DNA of 40,788 bases from Candidatus Helarchaeota ASGARD archaeon Hel_GB_B (lineage in GTDB: Archaea; Asgardarchaeota; Lokiarchaeia; Helarchaeales; HEL-GB-B): assembly GCA_005191425.1 (NCBI GenBank), contig SUPR01000019.1, positions 1 to 40,788 of the forward strand, written 5' to 3'. This document shows positions 8,128 through 17,900 of the stretch, in pieces; position 1 is the first letter of the stretch, and every line of letters begins with the position of its first letter. A program made the position numbers and the translations under genes. The notes below the pieces were generated by a model. It did no database searches. It was not told the DNA's origin and saw only the letters and a program-made list of their open reading frames with translations.

Positions 8128-9843
8128 TTATTCTTCTCTTAACTTCCTCTTTAATACTTTACCTACAGTTGTCAGAGGTAGCTCTTTACGAAACTCCCAG
8201 ATCTTTGGTTTTTCATATTTTGAAAGGTTATCTTCGGCATATTTTTTAATATCCTCTTTAAGTTCATCTGTTAGTTCTACATCTGATTTTAATTGTATAA
8301 CTGCCTTAACTTTTTCACTACCTGGTCTGTCTGGGTCCTTGATCCCTATTATTGCAACAAGTTCAATTGCTGGGTGTTTAATTAAAATATCTTCTACATG
8401 GACACTATAAACTTTATACCCACTAACTATTAGCATATCTTTTGTTCTATCTACGATTGTGATAAATCCATCTTCATCCATTATTCCTACATCACCTGTG
8501 TGAAACCACCCATCAATTATGGTCTTTTTGTTAGCTTCAGGTTTATTATAATAACCTAGAGTAACTTGTGGACCTTTACAGATGATTTCACCGGGTTCAC
8601 CCAGCGATACATCTTTACCGGTCTCTATATCGATCAACCTAACATCTGAATCCTGAATTGGTAAACCTACTGTACCGATTTTCTTAGTCCCATAGAACGG
8701 GTTCATTGTCAATATTGGACTGGTTTCAGTCATTCCATATACTTCTAGCACCTTATTTTCTGCGTCCATTACCTTCTGAAATTCTCTAATCATTTCTGCA
8801 GGAAATGGGGCTGCTCCAGAAATATATGCTTTAACATTTTTTAAGACTTCACTCGGAATTGTTCTTGATAGCGGTTCTTTCATTATCATTAAATATAACG
8901 AAGGGACATTAGCAATTAAAGTCGGTTTTTTAGATTTCATTTCATTAATAAAGAATTTTATATCTCTGGGGTCTGGTATTAATATTTGCGGATTGGACAA
9001 AAAGACTGCAGCTTGACAAAAACATAGTCCTGCTAAATGGAACAGCGGAAATGCTGAAAGACTAATATCTTCACCAGGTGCCAAGTTAATCCAATTTGAA
9101 ATTTGCACTAAGTTAGCTATTTGATTTGCATGAGTTAACTGCGTACCTTTTGGTCTACCTGTTGTACCACCAGTATATTGCAATAAGGCAAGGTCCTTGT
9201 CGGGGTTGATTTCGACCTTTTTAACATTTGGTCCGGTTTTCAATACCTTCCTAAAATTTATAACTATTTTTTCGGGATGTGGCACGACCTTACCTTTTGG
9301 AATTTTTCCAATTAATTTTCCTAATAATACAATCAACTTTGAAAGCCCCATATAATCAGAAATATTGGTAGTAATTACAATTTCCAAGTTAGGAACTTTA
9401 CTTAATACATCTTTAGGGATTAAAATATCTGCATAAATTTTATCTAGCGTAATCAATACTTTAGCCCTGCTATCATTAATTTGGTATATAAGTTCATCAG
9501 CACTCAAAAGTGGAGAGCACCCCGATGCTACACCACCAGCTAATAAAGTCCCAAAATGAGTGACCATATATTGAGGGCTATTTGGTAAATTAATTGCAAC
9601 AACATCCCCTTTTTTAAAACCATTTTCCTGTAAGTAAGTAGCAAATCTATGGACATAATCTCTAAACTCACCAAAAGAAATCTCCTTTTTTCTCATCCAA
9701 CAAGCTGGTCTATCAGGAAATCTCTGCATTGATTCATCAAAAATTAATCCAAGACTCTTTTTAGGGTAATCCAAATCTGTTTTTATATGTTTATCATATG
9801 ACTTTGTCCAAAATCTTGAATTATATATCTCCATTATTTTCAC
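8128..9843 (-). CDS. Long-chain fatty-acid/acyl-CoA synthetase (AMP-forming)
   Basis: This enzyme activates a carboxylic acid with ATP to an acyl-adenylate and then a CoA thioester. The ANL superfamily core is intact: P-loop YTGGTTGRPKG (223-233), YGMTE (369-373), the adenosine/ribose site GWFHTGD (445-451) and the C-terminal catalytic Lys in 'LTTVGKVLKRKL' (Lys about 562). Overall similarity is to FadD-type long- or medium-chain synthetases; the chain length accepted cannot be read from sequence. The listed start is GTG 9843; an in-frame ATG at 9834 is equally possible, as no strong Shine-Dalgarno precedes either. It converges on the beta-lactamase gene with 2 bp between stops. Confidence 0.88.
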   Translation of the reverse strand: MKIMEIYNSRFWTKSYDKHIKTDLDYPKKSLGLIFDESMQRFPDRPACWMRKKEISFGEFRDYVHRFATYLQENGFKKGDVVAINLPNSPQYMVTHFGTLLAGGVASGCSPLLSADELIYQINDSRAKVLITLDKIYADILIPKDVLSKVPNLEIVITTNISDYMGLSKLIVLLGKLIGKIPKGKVVPHPEKIVINFRKVLKTGPNVKKVEINPDKDLALLQYTGGTTGRPKGTQLTHANQIANLVQISNWINLAPGEDISLSAFPLFHLAGLCFCQAAVFLSNPQILIPDPRDIKFFINEMKSKKPTLIANVPSLYLMIMKEPLSRTIPSEVLKNVKAYISGAAPFPAEMIREFQKVMDAENKVLEVYGMTETSPILTMNPFYGTKKIGTVGLPIQDSDVRLIDIETGKDVSLGEPGEIICKGPQVTLGYYNKPEANKKTIIDGWFHTGDVGIMDEDGFITIVDRTKDMLIVSGYKVYSVHVEDILIKHPAIELVAIIGIKDPDRPGSEKVKAVIQLKSDVELTDELKEDIKKYAEDNLSKYEKPKIWEFRKELPLTTVGKVLKRKLREE

Positions 9844-10077
9844 ATTTCAAAATTCTAATCTCTTTTTCAAAAATAAATGCTTTTTTCTTTTATTAAGCAA
9901 TCATGGAAATAACTATAATTAAAATCTACTATAAATAATTTATTGATTTAGAGAAAATTCCTAATAATAGAAATTAGATTTTTTACATTATATGTTCAAG
10001 GCTCTAATTTGGACTAAATATGACCTATAAAAATTAATAAATTTAAAAAGAGTATTTAATATATAGAACTAATAATA

Positions 10078-10113
10078 AATAAAATTATTAAATTAAATAA
10101 AATTATTAAATTA
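10078..10113. repeat. Two perfect tandem copies of an 18-bp AT-only unit
   Basis: AATAAAATTATTAAATTA occurs at 10078-10095 and 10096-10113; the second copy includes the tyrS stop codon (10111-10113). It is probably replication slippage in AT-rich DNA. The rest of the 9844-10110 gap holds only AT-rich sequence and the presumed promoter of the acyl-CoA synthetase. Confidence 0.5.
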
Positions 10114-11193
10114 TCTTGTGATTTTTTCTTCTTTAAAAACAGAAATTAGATTTTTATTATTTTTAAAATATTCTCTGACCGGTTCTAATATTTTAATTAA
10201 GTATTCTGATACATTTTTCTTTACATCTTTAGGATGTAAATCTCCATTTTTGTAGAGGCGTTCAAATTCCTCTAATGTTACTGTAATATCTCCTCCAAAT
10301 TGTGATTTTCTTTTAATTTCAAATGTAGCGTCCTTTTTTCTCAAGATTATGTATTTTACTATTTCATAAATGGGATTTTGGTCTAATATTTTTTCTGGGC
10401 AATAAGCCTTCTTAATTTTTCTCCTAATTTCATCTGGTGAATCTAAAATGAAAATTGCTGAATCTGGTTTGCTTTTACTTTGTTTTGAGCTAATTTGCTT
10501 ATCTATATTAATGTCTACATCATATCCCATACGTTCTTGGAGAATTAAGCCCATTAGAAGATGGTGGTGCACAGCTACTGGTTTCCAAAAGCCTAGCTTT
10601 GGCCCTACTTCTCTGGCTAACATATTGACATTTCTCTGGTCCATTCCTAATTGATTTATATCTACTTCTAATTCAAAAATATCTGCACATTGGAGCGCGG
10701 GGTATAATAAATGGGCAAAAGTAAGTCCTTCGTTTTTAGTCCTGCCAAGAATGGGTAGACAACGTTGAATTCTCTTAAGAGTAGTCTTAGTAGATATCCT
10801 CATAACTTTTTCCCAATAACTTTCATTGGCAATTAAATCACTTGCATAAATATATTCAACATCATTTACTCCTAAAGCTGACCAACCCGCTTTGAAATAT
10901 TCTGCCACTTTTTTTATTTTATCTATATTACCGCCCATTTTTTTGTTTAAAAATGCATGCCAATCAGCTAATAACACTTTATACTTTATTCCTGCTTCTA
11001 TAAAATCCATCATTTTAAAAGCTGAAATTAGTCCTGTTCCTAGGTGCATCTGTCCGCTGGGCTCAAACCCGTTATAAGCAATTGGATGCTCCTTCGTCTC
11101 AAATAATTCTTTTAATTCCTTTAAATTTATTATTTCTTCAGTCGGTGGACGCTTTATCAAATTTATTTTTTCTTCAATGTCCATTTTAGTCAT
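10111..11193 (-). CDS. tyrS: Tyrosyl-tRNA synthetase, archaeal/eukaryotic type
   Basis: This class I enzyme charges tRNA-Tyr. The HIGH-equivalent is 'FEPSGQMHLG' (HLG at 50-52) and the KMSKS loop is KQSKSKP (237-243). Specificity residues match archaeal TyrRS rather than TrpRS: 'YPALQCAD' gives the Tyr, Gln and Asp that bind the tyrosine ring, and 'GMDQRN' supplies the second Gln. The C-terminal 'FGGDITVTLEEFERLY' and 'LHPKDVKKNVSEYLIKILEP' are typical of the anticodon-binding region. Length (360 aa) is a little longer than in methanogens. The start could be ATG 11193 or ATG 11184; an AAGG at the first ATG is better spaced for the second. The gene follows a methyltransferase gene by 48 bp. 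Confidence 0.93.
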   Translation of the reverse strand: MTKMDIEEKINLIKRPPTEEIINLKELKELFETKEHPIAYNGFEPSGQMHLGTGLISAFKMMDFIEAGIKYKVLLADWHAFLNKKMGGNIDKIKKVAEYFKAGWSALGVNDVEYIYASDLIANESYWEKVMRISTKTTLKRIQRCLPILGRTKNEGLTFAHLLYPALQCADIFELEVDINQLGMDQRNVNMLAREVGPKLGFWKPVAVHHHLLMGLILQERMGYDVDINIDKQISSKQSKSKPDSAIFILDSPDEIRRKIKKAYCPEKILDQNPIYEIVKYIILRKKDATFEIKRKSQFGGDITVTLEEFERLYKNGDLHPKDVKKNVSEYLIKILEPVREYFKNNKNLISVFKEEKITR

Positions 11194-11241
11194 CCTTACT
11201 ATTAGTTATTTTAAAAATTCACCAATTCTTTTAAACATTTT

Positions 11242-12072
11242 CTAATTTGATTTATTAAATTTTATGAATCCGATATTAAAACATCCTAATTGTTGCTCTT
11301 CAATATCTAAATTGCCATATAACCTTAATAGAAACTCCTTTAATTCTTGGACTATTTTATCATGAATATTTTTCGGGACTTGCGTGTGCCACGTCATACT
11401 CTGGTCTTCAAATTCTATTAAGCTTTTTTTAAGACTTTTTTTCACAGAATATGTCCCCTCAAATATTTCGATTTGCGCGTTTAATTCATTTTTAATAAAT
11501 TCAGGAATTTCAGCCCAATCTGCACCGTAATAAAAAAGTGGATATCCGTATTTTTCTCTTAATTCAAGATATTTATCATTAGACGGACATTTGTTTAGAA
11601 TTTTTTTACCTGGTCCGCCAGTGATAATAACTAGTAGTCTATTATCCTTAATACACCTTTTTACTTCTCTGATTGCATCCTTCCACCTTGGGAGAATATG
11701 AACCGCTCTTACCATTAATGATAAATCAAATTTATCTTTTTTAAATGGTAAATAATAGGCATCAGCTAAGATCATTTCTAAATCTGAATTCTTATATTTT
11801 TTCTGTAATATCTTGAGCATTTTCTTTGATATATCGATCCCAATATACTTTGGTACTAAATTTCTTAGATTTGGCAGATAACTTATTACCATTCCTGTCC
11901 CTATACCCACCTCTAATACGATAGGTCTATCTCCTTTTTTAAAGCCGGATTTCTTGAATATTAAGGATATTATTGATTGAAATGAATTTGATATTTCTCT
12001 AGTCTTATCATAAATATCCGCAAAAATATCAAAATTAAAATATTTTTTAAGATCATTAATATTTTTGTCCAT
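11242..12072 (-). CDS. Class I SAM-dependent methyltransferase
   Basis: The Rossmann-fold SAM-binding motif I is 'VLEVGIGTG' (near residue 53), followed by an acidic residue ending strand 2 ('GIDISKKM') and motif 'LADAYYLPF', then 'FDLSLMVRAVHIL'. This is the Methyltransf_11/UbiE-like pattern acting on small molecules or lipids. The substrate cannot be told. It is 276 aa and is encoded just upstream of tyrS on the same strand, possibly cotranscribed. The stop codon is TAG, one of three clear TAG stops in the window. Confidence 0.8.
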   Translation of the reverse strand: MDKNINDLKKYFNFDIFADIYDKTREISNSFQSIISLIFKKSGFKKGDRPIVLEVGIGTGMVISYLPNLRNLVPKYIGIDISKKMLKILQKKYKNSDLEMILADAYYLPFKKDKFDLSLMVRAVHILPRWKDAIREVKRCIKDNRLLVIITGGPGKKILNKCPSNDKYLELREKYGYPLFYYGADWAEIPEFIKNELNAQIEIFEGTYSVKKSLKKSLIEFEDQSMTWHTQVPKNIHDKIVQELKEFLLRLYGNLDIEEQQLGCFNIGFIKFNKSN

Positions 12073-12274
12073 AATAATATCCTTTTAACCAATTTTTTTC
12101 CTAAATTTACACAACATGATGTTTATTAATTTATAGATAAAAATATTTTTCCAAAATACACATTTTTAAATACTAAATTTTTTAACTTATTATTATAAAA
12201 AATATCTTCAATTAGACTAAAAAATTGATTAGTTATTTTCAGTATAACTGTTTAGAATATAACATCCAGATATA

Positions 12275-12439
12275 TTAACCCTTAACTTGTCCACAATCAT
12301 TAAAAAAGTCGCAAATTATGCATTCAAATCTATTCTTTTTAAAGGTCTTAAAATCCTGAAAACAAGATGGGATTGATTTTATAGTTGTTTTATGTTTATC
12401 TTTTAGTATCTTTTCTTTAATTTTTCGAGTAATTACCAT
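12275..12439 (-). CDS. Small 54-aa protein with C...CxxC-x5-C motif
   Basis: A short basic protein ends with a Cys motif: 'SCFQDF' followed by 'ECIICDFFNDCGQ', i.e. C-x(n)-CxxC-x5-C, four Cys likely to bind zinc or an Fe-S cluster. Small archaeal proteins with a 'CFG.f.....C..C.....C' pattern are known but of unclear function. I start it at ATG 12439 rather than at an upstream ATG (12487) because a GGTGG Shine-Dalgarno lies about 6 nt upstream and a TATA-like TTTATATATA (about 12467-12478) falls inside the longer version. It stands alone, with about 200 bp to the next gene downstream. Confidence 0.55.
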   Translation of the reverse strand: MVITRKIKEKILKDKHKTTIKSIPSCFQDFKTFKKNRFECIICDFFNDCGQVKG

Positions 12440-12769
12440 AAATTCCACCACAAGTATTCGATAAAGAAATATATATAAACACATCAATTCTTAAAAATTT
12501 GATAAAAGATCAAACCAAAATATAAAAATATCCAATAGAAATTGATTTCTAATCATAATTCTTGAAATTTAAAAAAAAAATAAAATAAAGATTAAAGTGA
12601 TAAAATATAATAAGCTTAGTTAATAATTTAAATATAAAGACCAAATAAAAAATAACATAAAAGACTTAATTTTTACCAAAATTAAAAGAAATAATCTACA
12701 TCTAATATATATTCTATTAAAAATAATAAATAAAAAGATTCTTTATTATGCTCTTCTATTCTAATTAAT
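12440..12769. other. 330-bp AT-rich gap
   Basis: Besides the Shine-Dalgarno and TATA-like box (about 12467-12478) of the small Cys protein, I see only low-complexity A/T sequence, with no ORF or convincing RNA structure. Confidence 0.5.
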
Positions 12770-13522
12770 TTACACATGGCGATCTACTAAAATTCTTGCA
12801 TTTTCAGGGCAATGAGACACACATAGTCCACAACCTTTACATAATTTTAAATTTGTTTCTACTTTTTTATCGTTAGTAAATTTAATAGCATTAAATTGGC
12901 AATAATCGATACATATTCCACACCCTGAATATTTTTCCACATTATATTGGACAATAAAATCTGATGGTTTAATTAAATAGGTTTGTTCTCCAAATAGTTT
13001 ATAGGTATTCAAAACCACACAACAACAAGAACAGCAATTACATATGACATAGAAAAAGTCTTTATTCGGGAAGTGACTTAATTGGTGTACCAATCCCCAT
13101 TCATCAGCTAACTTTAGTATTTTAAAAATTTCTTCTTTTGAAATTTTCATATTAAACCCGGCATTATCTATTTCTTCTAGGTTTTGTCCTCTTGCTAGTA
13201 TAATACATGTATGGACTGGAGCTTTGCAATTTTTATCATGATAAAAAAGTGTCCTACAAAAGCAATCTGTAATGCCTACAACTTCTGCACGTTGGACCAA
13301 CTCATAAATTTCTTGTGATGGTCTTACCTCTACTTCAGTCGAAATGGTCTGCTTTACAGGAATTACACGTCCTCCCTACACATTATGAATTTTTCGATAA
13401 AAATAATACCTGAAATTTTTAATAAATAGTTTTTTAATAATTCTGACAAAAGTTAGCATCGGAATTTCTAAAAATTTTCCGAAATAAGTGGAAAATCTTC
13501 TTTTAATAGATGCATTTTTCAT
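12770..13522 (-). CDS. 4Fe-4S ferredoxin-type protein interrupted by one in-frame TAG
   Basis: One reading frame of 251 codons runs from ATG 13522 to TAA 12770, broken only by TAG at 13376-13378 (codon 49). Both sides look like one protein. The first part is a basic, hydrophobic helix-rich segment ('TYFGKFLEIPMLTF', ending 'RKIHNV'). The part after TAG continues 'GGRVIPVKQTIS', a usual lead-in to 'CFCRT', a Cys-rich 'CNCCSCCC' and two ferredoxin motifs. ATG 13522 has a strong GGAG site 8 nt upstream directly after the preceding gene's stop, so the gene clearly begins before the TAG. Internal restart at ATT 13363 after GGAGG (13371-13375) is possible. The first ferredoxin cluster lacks its first Cys (Tyr in 'YSGCGICIDYC'); the second is complete (CxxCxxCxxxCP). 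Likely an electron carrier or redox partner of the upstream MtaA-like protein. Confidence 0.7.
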
Positions 13523-13538
13523 TATAATCTCCAAATTC

Positions 13539-14711
13539 TTAAAATTTAATGGGATAGACCCCATATTTTTTTGTAATATTGAGCATACCTTCAATATAAT
13601 TCGCCGGAATCGTATTAGGTGGAATAGAATGGTCTGCAGCCATAATAAATCCTCCGCCAGGTCCTAAATTCTTTATTAATTTTATTGTATAATCTTTAAC
13701 TTCCTCTATTGTCCCATTTGTTAATAAAGGCATTGGGACATTTCCGACAAGCGTGATTTTATCTCCAAATTTTTCATGAATTTCAAAAATATCCATTGGA
13801 ACTGTAGACTGTATCGGGTTTAAGCCATCAAATCCGCTTTCAATGAAATCCGGGATTAATTTTCTGATATTACCACATGAGTGCAAAATAATTTTAGAGC
13901 CATTTTTATGGACAACATTACAAATTTTTTTGTGCCATGGATAAATATACTTCTGTAAAAATTTTGGAGACATAATTGGCCCTAATTTCTCACCAAGATC
14001 TTCGCTTAACCATATAATTTCTGGCGGTGGGTCTATTTCCATAAATCTTTTAATTTTTTCAAAAGTATAAGAGCCGCTATCTTCAAAAACTCGTTTAATA
14101 AATTTTTGTTCTTGATATAGTAATTTTGTAAATAATTCCATCCCAAATCCATTCCAAATTCGACCGAAAATTTCTCCAAAAGATGGTAAAATTACAATCT
14201 CATTGACCTTTTTTCTAATTTTTTGGTATCCATTAATTATTTGGTCAATTTTTGGATCATCAGCACTTGGTATATCCCATTCATCATAATCTTCTTTACT
14301 TGTCCAATATCCTCCCACATAATAAAAACTCTCTGCTCCCTCAGGTAATTTTTGTATTTTCATTTTTGACCCCCAATCAGTTACAATTGTATTTTTATCG
14401 AGAAACTTAATATAAAGTGGTGGATTTGCCATAAAATATGTCAAATCTGCCCCTAAATTCTCATAAAATTTATAAAGCTTTAGTAGATAATTTTCTCGAA
14501 TAGGTGTCAATTTTCTATAAAACCAACTAAGGATATGCCTCCACCCAATCAACCAACTCACAACATTTATTATTGACTTTAAACTTGATATTATTTGAGG
14601 ACCATCATACATTTCAATTATCTTAATGGAATCAATTAGGTCTCCAAAAATTGGTATTCTATCTGGTTCTTTATGTTCTAATGTAGTTATAACCCGATCT
14701 AAAGAATTCAT
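13539..14711 (-). CDS. Uroporphyrinogen decarboxylase-like / MtaA-type methyltransferase
   Basis: This protein belongs to the URO-D superfamily, which includes heme-pathway HemE and the zinc-dependent methylcobamide:CoM methyltransferases (MtaA, CmuA). The N-terminus 'EHKEPDRIPIFG' is typical. The zinc-binding H-x-C of the methyltransferase branch is present in 'LHSCGN' (His277, Cys279), and the third ligand position carries His ('AADHSIPPNT', His361) where MtaA has Cys. HemE lacks the HSCGN element, so a methyltransferase role is more likely. The substrate is unknown. The gene ends 16 nt before the start of the Fe-S protein gene, so the two are cotranscribed. The promoter region is discussed at 14793-14814. 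Confidence 0.78.
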   Translation of the reverse strand: MNSLDRVITTLEHKEPDRIPIFGDLIDSIKIIEMYDGPQIISSLKSIINVVSWLIGWRHILSWFYRKLTPIRENYLLKLYKFYENLGADLTYFMANPPLYIKFLDKNTIVTDWGSKMKIQKLPEGAESFYYVGGYWTSKEDYDEWDIPSADDPKIDQIINGYQKIRKKVNEIVILPSFGEIFGRIWNGFGMELFTKLLYQEQKFIKRVFEDSGSYTFEKIKRFMEIDPPPEIIWLSEDLGEKLGPIMSPKFLQKYIYPWHKKICNVVHKNGSKIILHSCGNIRKLIPDFIESGFDGLNPIQSTVPMDIFEIHEKFGDKITLVGNVPMPLLTNGTIEEVKDYTIKLIKNLGPGGGFIMAADHSIPPNTIPANYIEGMLNITKKYGVYPIKF

Positions 14712-14792
14712 TTTTAATCATTCAGTTTGTTATTTATACTTTAAAATAAAATTTTAATTTAAAATGGGATTTAAAAATAATTTATTAGTCAT

Positions 14793-14814
14793 ACAGTGTT
14801 ATTCGAGTATTTAT
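14793..14814 (-). promoter_or_regulatory. TATA-proximal motif similar to that of the chelatase operon
   Basis: Read on the minus strand, ATAAATAC is followed by TCGAATAACACTGTAT. The chelatase operon has ATAAATAC, two extra bases, then TTGAGTATTACTGTGT, giving 19 of 24 matching positions. The box lies about 96 nt before the URO-D-like start. Only one ACTGT half-site is visible here. Confidence 0.4.
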
Positions 14815-14947
14815 AAATTATTAATGGTATTAATTTTATAATTATTAAGCACTTTTTTTAAAAAATCTAAATTATAAAGAATGTTTTTGTAATTTTATAA
14901 CTTTTTATAATATTGGAAGACATAATCATAAAAGTATCTTGGATTTA

Positions 14948-17900
14948 TTACTCCAAATCTCCTTCTAAATTAATAATTATGTTTTTTAACTCATTTAATC
15001 TATCTTGGGAAGTGTTCCAATATCCACGATTTTCTGACTCTACTAATAATTCACAAATTTTCATAGTGGCGTATGGATTATTTTCAAGCAATTTTTTTCG
15101 CAATTTTTCATTAAAAATCAAATTATTTGCTACTTCGTCAAAGACCCAATTTTCTACTTTATGAGTTGTGGCTGCAAATCCTAATAAATGCTCTATTCTA
15201 TCTTTGATTTTTTTAGTTCCATGGAATTCATGTTTTAACATACCTTTAATCCATTTTGGGTTTAATATTCTAGTCCTTACTGAGCGTTCAATGCTAATTT
15301 TCAAATCTTCGACAATCACTTCCTCTTCTGTAGAATCAATTATCAGTTCGTCGCTATTTTCTCCCCTAACATCTTGAACTGTCCTTGATAATCCCCCTAA
15401 AAATTCATAATAATGGTCTAAATCTGTTATTTCATATTCTATATTATCTCTTTCTTGGGTTATTAAATTTATATTTTTTAAATTGTTGGCAAAAGCTTGT
15501 TCATTTTTTATAATTTTACCTTGAAAATATAAATAGCTCATACTCTCTTTATAACTTTTTACAAGGTCTTTTTCATCTTTCCAGGCACTATTTTCTACTA
15601 GCGTTCTCATAGCAGTGGCATATTCTGTAGGTGATGGACCAAAAATTCTAGCCATTGCAAAATCTTTCAGGTCTTTTTTCATTTTAAGGTAATGTTTTTT
15701 GATATAATTTTTTTCAATGTCTTCATCAAGATTTGCGACCATTTCAATTGCTCGGTTTATCAACTCTATGTGTGTCATAAATGTGTCGCGAAAAATACCA
15801 CATATTGTAATGACAACATCTATTCTTGGCCTTTTAAGGTCTTCTAGTGGTATAACTTTAAGTTCTTTAAACCACGGATTCTTTTTATGTAAAATTTCCA
15901 CGCCAAGAAGTGATAGGATAGTCGCGATAGTATCCCCTCCGGTTTTCATAGTCTCAAAACCCCATAAAACAATTCCGATGCTTTCTGGAAATTTTTCATA
16001 TTTATCAAAATATGATTGGATTAATAATTCTGCTGCCTTTTTGCCCCTTAATTCTGCAATTACAGTTGGAATTTGTCTAGGATCAAAGGCATACATTGCT
16101 CTACCTGATGGATATACATCGGGATCTCTGATAGGATCACCGCCCCGATATGGAAATATATATCTTCCTTCTAAAGATTTTAATAGACTTGTACTCTCAT
16201 CAAATTTTTCAATTCCTCTAAAAATATCATTTACATAATTAATATAATTTTTAGGAATCCATTTAGGAATATTTTTGTTCTCTATGATACTCTCTATAAC
16301 TTTAAATGCTTCTTTTTCTATTGATTTAGAGATTTTACTATCTTTAATTTTTTCCCAATCCAAATTTTTCTGCTTGGAAACTAATTTAAAAATTGATGGG
16401 AATTCTCGGTCTATTCTTAAAGTGCTAAGCAAATATTCTAGTAATTCTTTTTTATTATATTTTCTGTCCATTATGTGTAGTCCATAAGGGATAAGTCTTC
16501 TACGCATTCTATATATTTCTTTTTTTAGCTGTCTAATTTCTAAAGGTAAATTTAATTCACTTGCCGTTTCTAGAATTAATTCCAAAGTCTTTTCATCGTT
16601 ACTACTTTCATATTGGTCCAATAATTCATCAAGGACTAAATATTTTTCATATAATCCCGAATATGTCATTGGTGGTGATGCATGAGAAATACATAACGCA
16701 TAAGAACGTCTTTTTGCTATTGTAGATTCAGATGTATTCCCAATCCAATAATAATATATATGTGGCAGATTTCCAATTAAAATATCTGGGAAACAGTTTC
16801 TTGATAGAGCTACCTCTTTTCCTTTAGTAAATTCTAGCGTTCCGTGCATTCCAAAATGAATTATTGCATCTGCATTGAATTCATTCTCAATATAGCGGTA
16901 AAATGCAAGATATTGATGATGGGGCGGTAAATCTTTGTCATGATATGCTTTATCCAGGTCTTCATGAACTCCGCGTGAAGGTTGAATACCCAAGAAAATA
17001 TTTCCCAATATTATCCCTGGAATTATTATATTATTCCCGTTTGTCATTATCATTCCAGGTGGCTCTCCCCATTTTTCAATTACCTCATTTTGTATTTCTT
17101 TTGATAGGCTTTTAAACCATTTTATATAATTTTCCAAAGAAATTTTCAATCCTTTTTTTTCAATATATCTTGGAGAATTTACAAGCCCTTTTGACAAAAA
17201 TAAATCTTTTAAATCTTGGTCTGGGATCTCTACATTATACCCTGCAGATTTCAGCTTGTTTAAAAAGATTTCCAGACTTTTAAAAACATCTAAATATCCT
17301 GCATTTCCGACATTTTCTTCACCTGGCGGATAATTATAAGTAATTATTGCAATTTTCTTATCGGAATTTGCTTTCATTCTTAAATTTATCCATTTTAAAA
17401 TTCTATTGCATAACTTTTGGACTCCATCTTCTAATACTGCAATTTTTTTTATCTTTCCCAATTCATTGTCAATATCGCTTTTAAGAAGTCCAATTATTAT
17501 TGGTTCAATACCGCCATCTAATTCTGGTAATATTATTCCTAGTGCAACTTCAAGAGGATTTAAGCCATTTTTATCCATTTGCCAGTTATCTATTTCAGTT
17601 TCATATGAACTTAATCCAATTAAATAAGGAGAATCATTTTTTATTAAAAAATCATAAGTTGGCTCGGGTTCTCCCCCATAGGGCCCACCATGAATCCTAA
17701 AATATTGCAAATTTAAAAATAAATCAGTATATTTCAGATACTTATTAATAGCAAAAATATTGTACTCTACTTTTGAAAATACAATTATTAAATTAACTTT
17801 GTCTTTTAAATGATTAAAGATACTATCTACTAAAGGCCTATTATCATCAAAATGCATTCCACCATAAAATAAGATCCCTACTGATGGTCTATTACTATTA

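Noticed and set aside
12237-12255. CAGTATAACTG palindrome near 12240
   Set aside because: Arms of only 4 bp; expected by chance in a window of this size.
12275-12487. Longer start (ATG 12487) for the small Cys protein
   Set aside because: The extension contains the TATA-like box and the Shine-Dalgarno for ATG 12439.
13376-13594. Separate 72-codon gene upstream of the Fe-S protein
   Set aside because: Its first 24 codons overlap the URO-D-like gene end; the remainder is the N-terminus of the Fe-S protein before the TAG.
15717-16238. 173-codon plus-strand frame opposite cobN
   Set aside because: Antisense to conserved CobN motifs and without recognisable protein features.
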